A stretch of 64,000 nucleotides of DNA from Ricinus communis. Its lineage: Eukaryota; Streptophyta; Magnoliopsida; Malpighiales; Euphorbiaceae. Where the stretch lies: assembly GCF_019578655.1 (NCBI RefSeq), contig NC_063262.1:7385582-7449581 (forward strand). The letters are read 5' to 3'. The stretch's first letter is position 1. Every line of letters starts with the position of its first letter. The notes below the pieces were generated by a model. It searched no databases, had not been told where the DNA came from, and was given only the letters and a program-made list of their open reading frames with translations. The position numbers and the translations under genes were made by a program. Shown here piece by piece: positions 59,188-64,000 of the stretch.

Positions 59188-62100
59188 CATTATTAAATAG
59201 ATTTTAAATAGTTGTTACGTTATATTTAAATATAATATAAAAAAGTTAAGTATTTATTAGATTAAATTAAATATTAAAAAATTAAAATTTAACTATTTAA
59301 ATATGCACTGTGCCGAATAAAAATTAGGTAATAATAATAAATAAAGACAGCCAAACAAAATAAATATAAAGCTCCGTGTAGGCACTTCCATTGGCCGTCA
59401 GGAAAACCATTTTCGGATAAAAATTTCTCTAGAAACCAGTCTTGAAAAGCATCTCCAATCCAAAGAGGGCATGGCTATAAAAACTCCTACGCCTAAAATC
59501 ATCAAGGTTGCACCATGCCAAAATTCAATACGGAATGATATGATATTATAGTCATAATAGATATAATATTTTTTAAAAGAGTAAGATATAAAATATTAAG
59601 AAAATGTTAATAATAATATATACATATAAACAAAAAAATATAGCAAAAATATTAATATTAAAGACATCTTATAAATAATATGTCAAAACTGACAAATTGA
59701 TTATTATTTATATATTAATAACGATAATATCTTTTCACAAAAATTAAAGACTAAATAAATTTGCACTCTGAAATTAATTGGCTTTTTAATTTCAATTTTA
59801 ATTCAATTAATTTTTTTGATTATTTGAAAATTAATAATATTTATGAGACACATAAAATTTTATTTTACGGAGATTCACTCAAAATATGATTTATGGGTGA
59901 ATGAGAAATCAATATTCAACGTCTATTGAGATGGTAAATTTAAATTAAAAGCCTATAAATTAAGTTTTTCTTTTTTCCTTAATTTATTTATCCGCTTATA
60001 TTAGTAGAAGAGAGAAGCACCTGAAGTTTACATCTTAATAAAAACTATTGAATACCTAATTGTGTATTTACTAGGGCTGTAAGATTAGATGATTCATCAA
60101 AGAATAAAAGATTAAACTATTGAAGTTAGAGAATCAAATTTCTTACTTGTTTTTTTCCTGTTTTATTCCATTTTACATTCAACAGATAATTTGAGTTGTT
60201 CTCTTTTAACTCTTATTAATATAATTTTTAGATTATCCATCAAAGAATAAAACAGCTTTATATGTAAAAAGTCTTCAATTTGAATTTCTATTGCAGTTTT
60301 TCCTCAATAAAAAAGGAAAATAGAAAAGAGATACCCTCATCTACTCATTGATTCATTATGTAATGGTCTGAGAAGAAGTCTTGAATTTGAGCTTCTAATT
60401 CAAAAATGAACCTAAACACACACACACACACACACGCATCCATCTTTTCTTTTCCAGAAGAGATTCCTTTTGAATGCTTTGGATCTGATTTCTGAATTTC
60501 TTACTCTCTGGAAATAGATATTAGAGAGAGAGAGAGAGAGAAAAGTTCGGTATGATGTTTTAGCAAACCCATCTTCTTTGTCTTAACTTTTAAGTCCAAA
60601 AGCTTGTCTTTTAAGGAAAACAAATATAAAGCAAAAGGTTCCATAGATTTTGGTGGCGGCGGAAAGTAGAACACACTGCATCCCTCATCTACTCATCGCC
60701 TTCTTATTACTTCTTCAATAGAAGGCTGATTATTTTTCTTCCAATTTAAGTTATTCTGTATAATGTTCATGAGAATTTTAATCTTTATTAGTAAAATGAC
60801 TTTAATAAAACGTGGACTTGGTGTGCTTATTCTTACAACCGTCCAATTGAGTAAACATGTTCGATTTAGACTGTTGTAAGAATATTTGGGAAGGGATCAC
60901 AGCTATAAAGATCACTTGTGCAGCATACAGATCGTTTCTTATTTAATAAACATGTTTTTCTTTTTTTATTTGTCAAATTCTAATTTAATTTGACAAAATA
61001 TTAGTTGAGTAGCCAAAATATAAAAAGTTGAAATTAGCAGTTCTTTTATCAGTTGATATACATAGACACCCCTAAACATATTTTCTTAGAGTTTGAGTAT
61101 TATTATTTATTATAGTTATTTATATCCTTAAAAGTAATTAATTTTTAATAGATTCAATGTAGTAAAAAGTTTTAAATGAATATTACTCCTTAAATTAAAT
61201 TTTAATATTAATATTATTTTTATTATAATTATCCTTATTTTTGTAGTAATTTTCTTGTATTATAAAATTTAAAATCTATTTATTTATTTTAGAGGAGTGT
61301 TTCTGTAGGTGGCAAACTATTTAATTTTTTTCCTTGCTTTTGTTTTTTAAATACATATAATGAAAGGATGGAAAAATTAATTTTTAAGATATTGAGAAAT
61401 AATTAGTGTAATATAAAAAAATATAGAAAGTATATAGTAACTACCCTTTGATTAATTTTGTACAGCTGCATATAAATGTGATCAATCAAGATTTATAAGT
61501 GGTTGAGACCAACTATTTCCAAAAATAATAATAATATCAGTTCATTAAAGCAGGCATTTCTGGGAGAAAAACCTGTAATAGAATTGAGTGTTTCAGAGGT
61601 CAAAGCCCACTAATCACTGCGTCTGTTAATTCAGGTGTTTGACACCTAAATTCTGAATCCCCCCAGTAGCACCAATTTATGGCAAACCCCTAAGCATGAA
61701 AATACAACTTTACAGAAGTTACTGAAAACCAGAGTTATTCTCAAAAACAAATAAAAGATTTCCAGAGAGTTTGTATCACATCTGTCAAACTGATACTAGC
61801 ACTTCCTTGTGCAATTCCCTTTGTTTTTGTATGCAATAAGATACTTAAAATCTTCTCTCTTTCTTTTAGAAAAAAATCTTATTAAATTCATCCATTATTG
61901 ATGTCATCATATCAAAAATATGAAACTTCTCAAAACTTCGCTATTCAGAATTTACTTGGTACAAGTACCTAATTTCATAAAAATAAAAACTAAAAGCTAC
62001 TGGCATACTTCAATAAACTGAGAGTTGAAAAATCACATCTAATTAAAAATTAAATATCTCCAGACAATTGATTTTTTTCTTTTTATGTATATACATCTAG

Positions 62101-62837
62101 AGTTAATTTTAAACATGTCGAACAGAATCGTGATGGATAATAAAATACTATCTCAAATATCTTTGTGATTTTCATTCTAAGTTTAGATCCATTCAGCTGT
62201 TGAGATTTAGCCTAAGATACAAAATGTCATTAGTTTCTATCAATCGTGATCTGCATGAGAAGAGCAAATATGGGTATGATTGTGAAATTGGCAGGTATGA
62301 TATACAATCCATATCAGATGACGAAAGGAAAAAATAAGAAAGAAAACTAATAATATAAGAAATGTTGTCTCATCAAGCACAATGAAATAAAATCAATAAT
62401 AATAATAAATAAATTTAAAAAAAACAAAACAGTAAAGCAGAGGAGAAAAGACATAAAATGAAGACATCACACATGAAAGTAAACTGAAACTAAGAACAAT
62501 AATTATTATTATTTTAAGAAAAAGGTATAAAAATGGCTGTGTAGTGCAGTCAAAGCTTATCATCTCAAGAAAACAAACAAAAGTGTGAGATTTAGATGAT
62601 AACCTTATCGACTCAAGTCGGAAAATGTGGAAACTATTATCTCCCCACACTAAACTACCTGCTCTACTTTCTTTATTCAAACGAGTTGCAAATATAAATT
62701 TCTCAAAGATTTCTCCCCATAAAAAAAAGGGTATATAGCATTCACCTCTGATTCCGCCAAAACAAGACAGCCAGTAACTTAGTTGTAATAACATCAATGG
62801 GTAGATGAACCTGGACCCGTAAAGGACGCCATACGTG

Positions 62838-62838
<1 letters not shown>
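59188..62838. other. Spacer with microsatellites
   Basis: No gene supported. (CA)n at about 60416-60436 and (GA)n at about 60522-60541 are present. 61540-61900 and 62540-62800 are less A/T-biased but carry no recognisable exons. The 134-codon minus frame at 62393-62797 looks compositional. Confidence 0.5.
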
Positions 62839-62839
<1 letters not shown>

Positions 62840-62887
<48 letters not shown>

Positions 62888-63605
62888 AGATTAAATTTTG
62901 CTATAAAACTCCACTTAGTAATATTTTATAAAGCCACATTATATAAAATTTCAGTAAAAATTATGTCATTTTGATGTGATTATATAATAATTTATTACTA
63001 TATTAAATACTAATTAAATAAAATAATATTATTAAATATATTTTAATATTAAATAATAATCACATAAAACAGTATAATTAATTGCTTATTAAAATAAAAT
63101 AATAATTAGATATAATAAAAAAAGTGCTTATATAATTTTACTAATTTACTATATATTTATTTTGTTATTATTTTTATTATTTTTGTACGATCAATAAATT
63201 TTAATAATTAAATAACATTAAGTACTTATGAAATGGCTAAATATAATTAATTTTTTATAATATAACATATTTTATAATTAAAATAATATATTTTAAACTA
63301 AAAATTTAACTCATAACATTATCAATAATTATACTAATAAAATAAAATGATATTATTAAATATTTATTAAAATAAAATAATAATTAAATATAATAACAAA
63401 ATTAATCATTATATAATATCACTAATTAATATAATTTTTATTATTTTTTATAATTACTAAATCTTAAAGTTATTAAAATAATAGGTAAATACAAATATTT
63501 CTATAATATAATATATATTTATAATCATAATAAAATATTTTAAAATGAAAATTTAAATTAAAAAATTGTCAACACAAACAAATTACTAGTATATATATAA
63601 ATCCT
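62840..63605 (-). mobile_element. TA-repeat-bounded dispersed repeat, copy 2 (inverted, enlarged)
   Basis: Begins after a long TA run (62843-62882) and ends at AGTATATATATAAAT near 63597. The minus strand matches 51690-52145 from ACTAGTAATTTGTTTGTG through ATAATAAATTATTATATAAT-type sequence to the TTTATAAARTRTT segment. The centre seems partly duplicated (63000-63180 resembles 63300-63440), explaining the greater length. Confidence 0.5.
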
Positions 63606-64000
63606 AAGACAAAAACAAAATTATCAAATAATTTTTAATTCTAGAAAAAGTACATTAGCTATATTTTTAATTTTAATTGTATAAAAATAAAAAATTAGTA
63701 TGTATTTATTTTTAACACATATTTCATTAAGATATGATTTCATATTTATTATATAATTACTAAATTAACTAAAAAGTTATTATCCTAATTGAAAATAATT
63801 CAAATTATAAGAAAAAATTCAATATTATATTAACAAATAACATACTTTATTAATTACAAACTAATTTTTTAGTTAATTTAATTTCTCAATTACACTAATT
63901 TTTAATCCTAGAAAACATTATATTAATCATATTTAATTTCTTTTGGTGTTGTATTCTTCCCTATGTCCTCCCGTCCAGGCCTAGGTCCATGTAGTAGTAG
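63606..64000. other. AT-rich spacer to window edge
   Basis: Nothing recognised. The last 50 bases are less A/T-biased. Confidence 0.5.

Noticed and set aside
62393..62797. 134-codon minus-strand frame
   Set aside because: Hydrophobic run derives from TAAT repeats; no homology recognised and no nearby exons.
1..64000. CRISPR arrays, bacterial operons, tRNA or rRNA genes
   Set aside because: None seen; repeats here are transposons, microsatellites and minisatellites.

Overview
The window is AT-rich nuclear DNA from a flowering plant, most likely a eudicot. The evidence is intron-bearing plant genes (ascorbate oxidase, fasciclin-like AGP, MIKC*-type MADS box, thylakoid-lumen FKBP, isoprenylated metal-binding protein), long AT-rich spacers with microsatellites, and many transposons. 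Nothing bacterial is seen. I cannot name the species from the sequence alone.

Five apparently intact host genes are present. They are L-ascorbate oxidase (9666-11796, +, 5 exons, 576 aa), a FLA21-like fasciclin protein (17496-18791, -, single exon, 431 aa), an AGL66/AGL104-like MIKC* MADS-box gene (24355-27131, -, 11 exons, 351 aa), an FKBP16-2/PnsL4-like lumenal immunophilin (31910-35518, +, 5 exons, 224 aa) and a HIPP with a CxxC metal site and CSIM prenylation box (38528-39095, -, 2 exons, 153 aa). I derived all exon joins by hand. Each follows GT-AG and keeps the reading frame. From memory, relatives of three of these genes (ascorbate oxidase, FKBP16-2, HIPP) lie close together at the end of Arabidopsis chromosome 4, so this may be an ancestral gene block expanded by transposons.

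Layout: 1-512 is a diverged LTR fragment abutting a broken Copia element (513-about 2620). 2640-9530 is AT-rich with DNA-transposon remnants. Then come the ascorbate oxidase gene, a second decayed Copia with a 3' LTR (13480-15688), the FLA gene and an RNase-H-like remnant. 20345-23888 holds three stacked non-autonomous DNA transposons: a fold-back MITE, a Mutator-like element with an 11-bp target duplication, and a hAT-like element. The MADS gene, a minisatellite in LTR-like DNA, the FKBP gene and the HIPP gene follow. 39340-43990 is AT-rich. 43995-51234 is a complete young non-autonomous LTR retrotransposon with unusually large LTRs (2.9 kb each around a 1.46-kb non-coding core). About 53338-59170 is an endogenous plant pararetrovirus (Caulimoviridae-like) rearranged head-to-head and bounded by TA repeats. 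The rest is AT-rich spacer with two inverted copies of a repeat seated in TA microsatellites.

The host genes do not form a pathway or operon. The most notable items are the large-LTR element with its tandem hairpin array, the head-to-head endogenous pararetrovirus that keeps a promoter-like region, and the TA-repeat-associated dispersed repeat.
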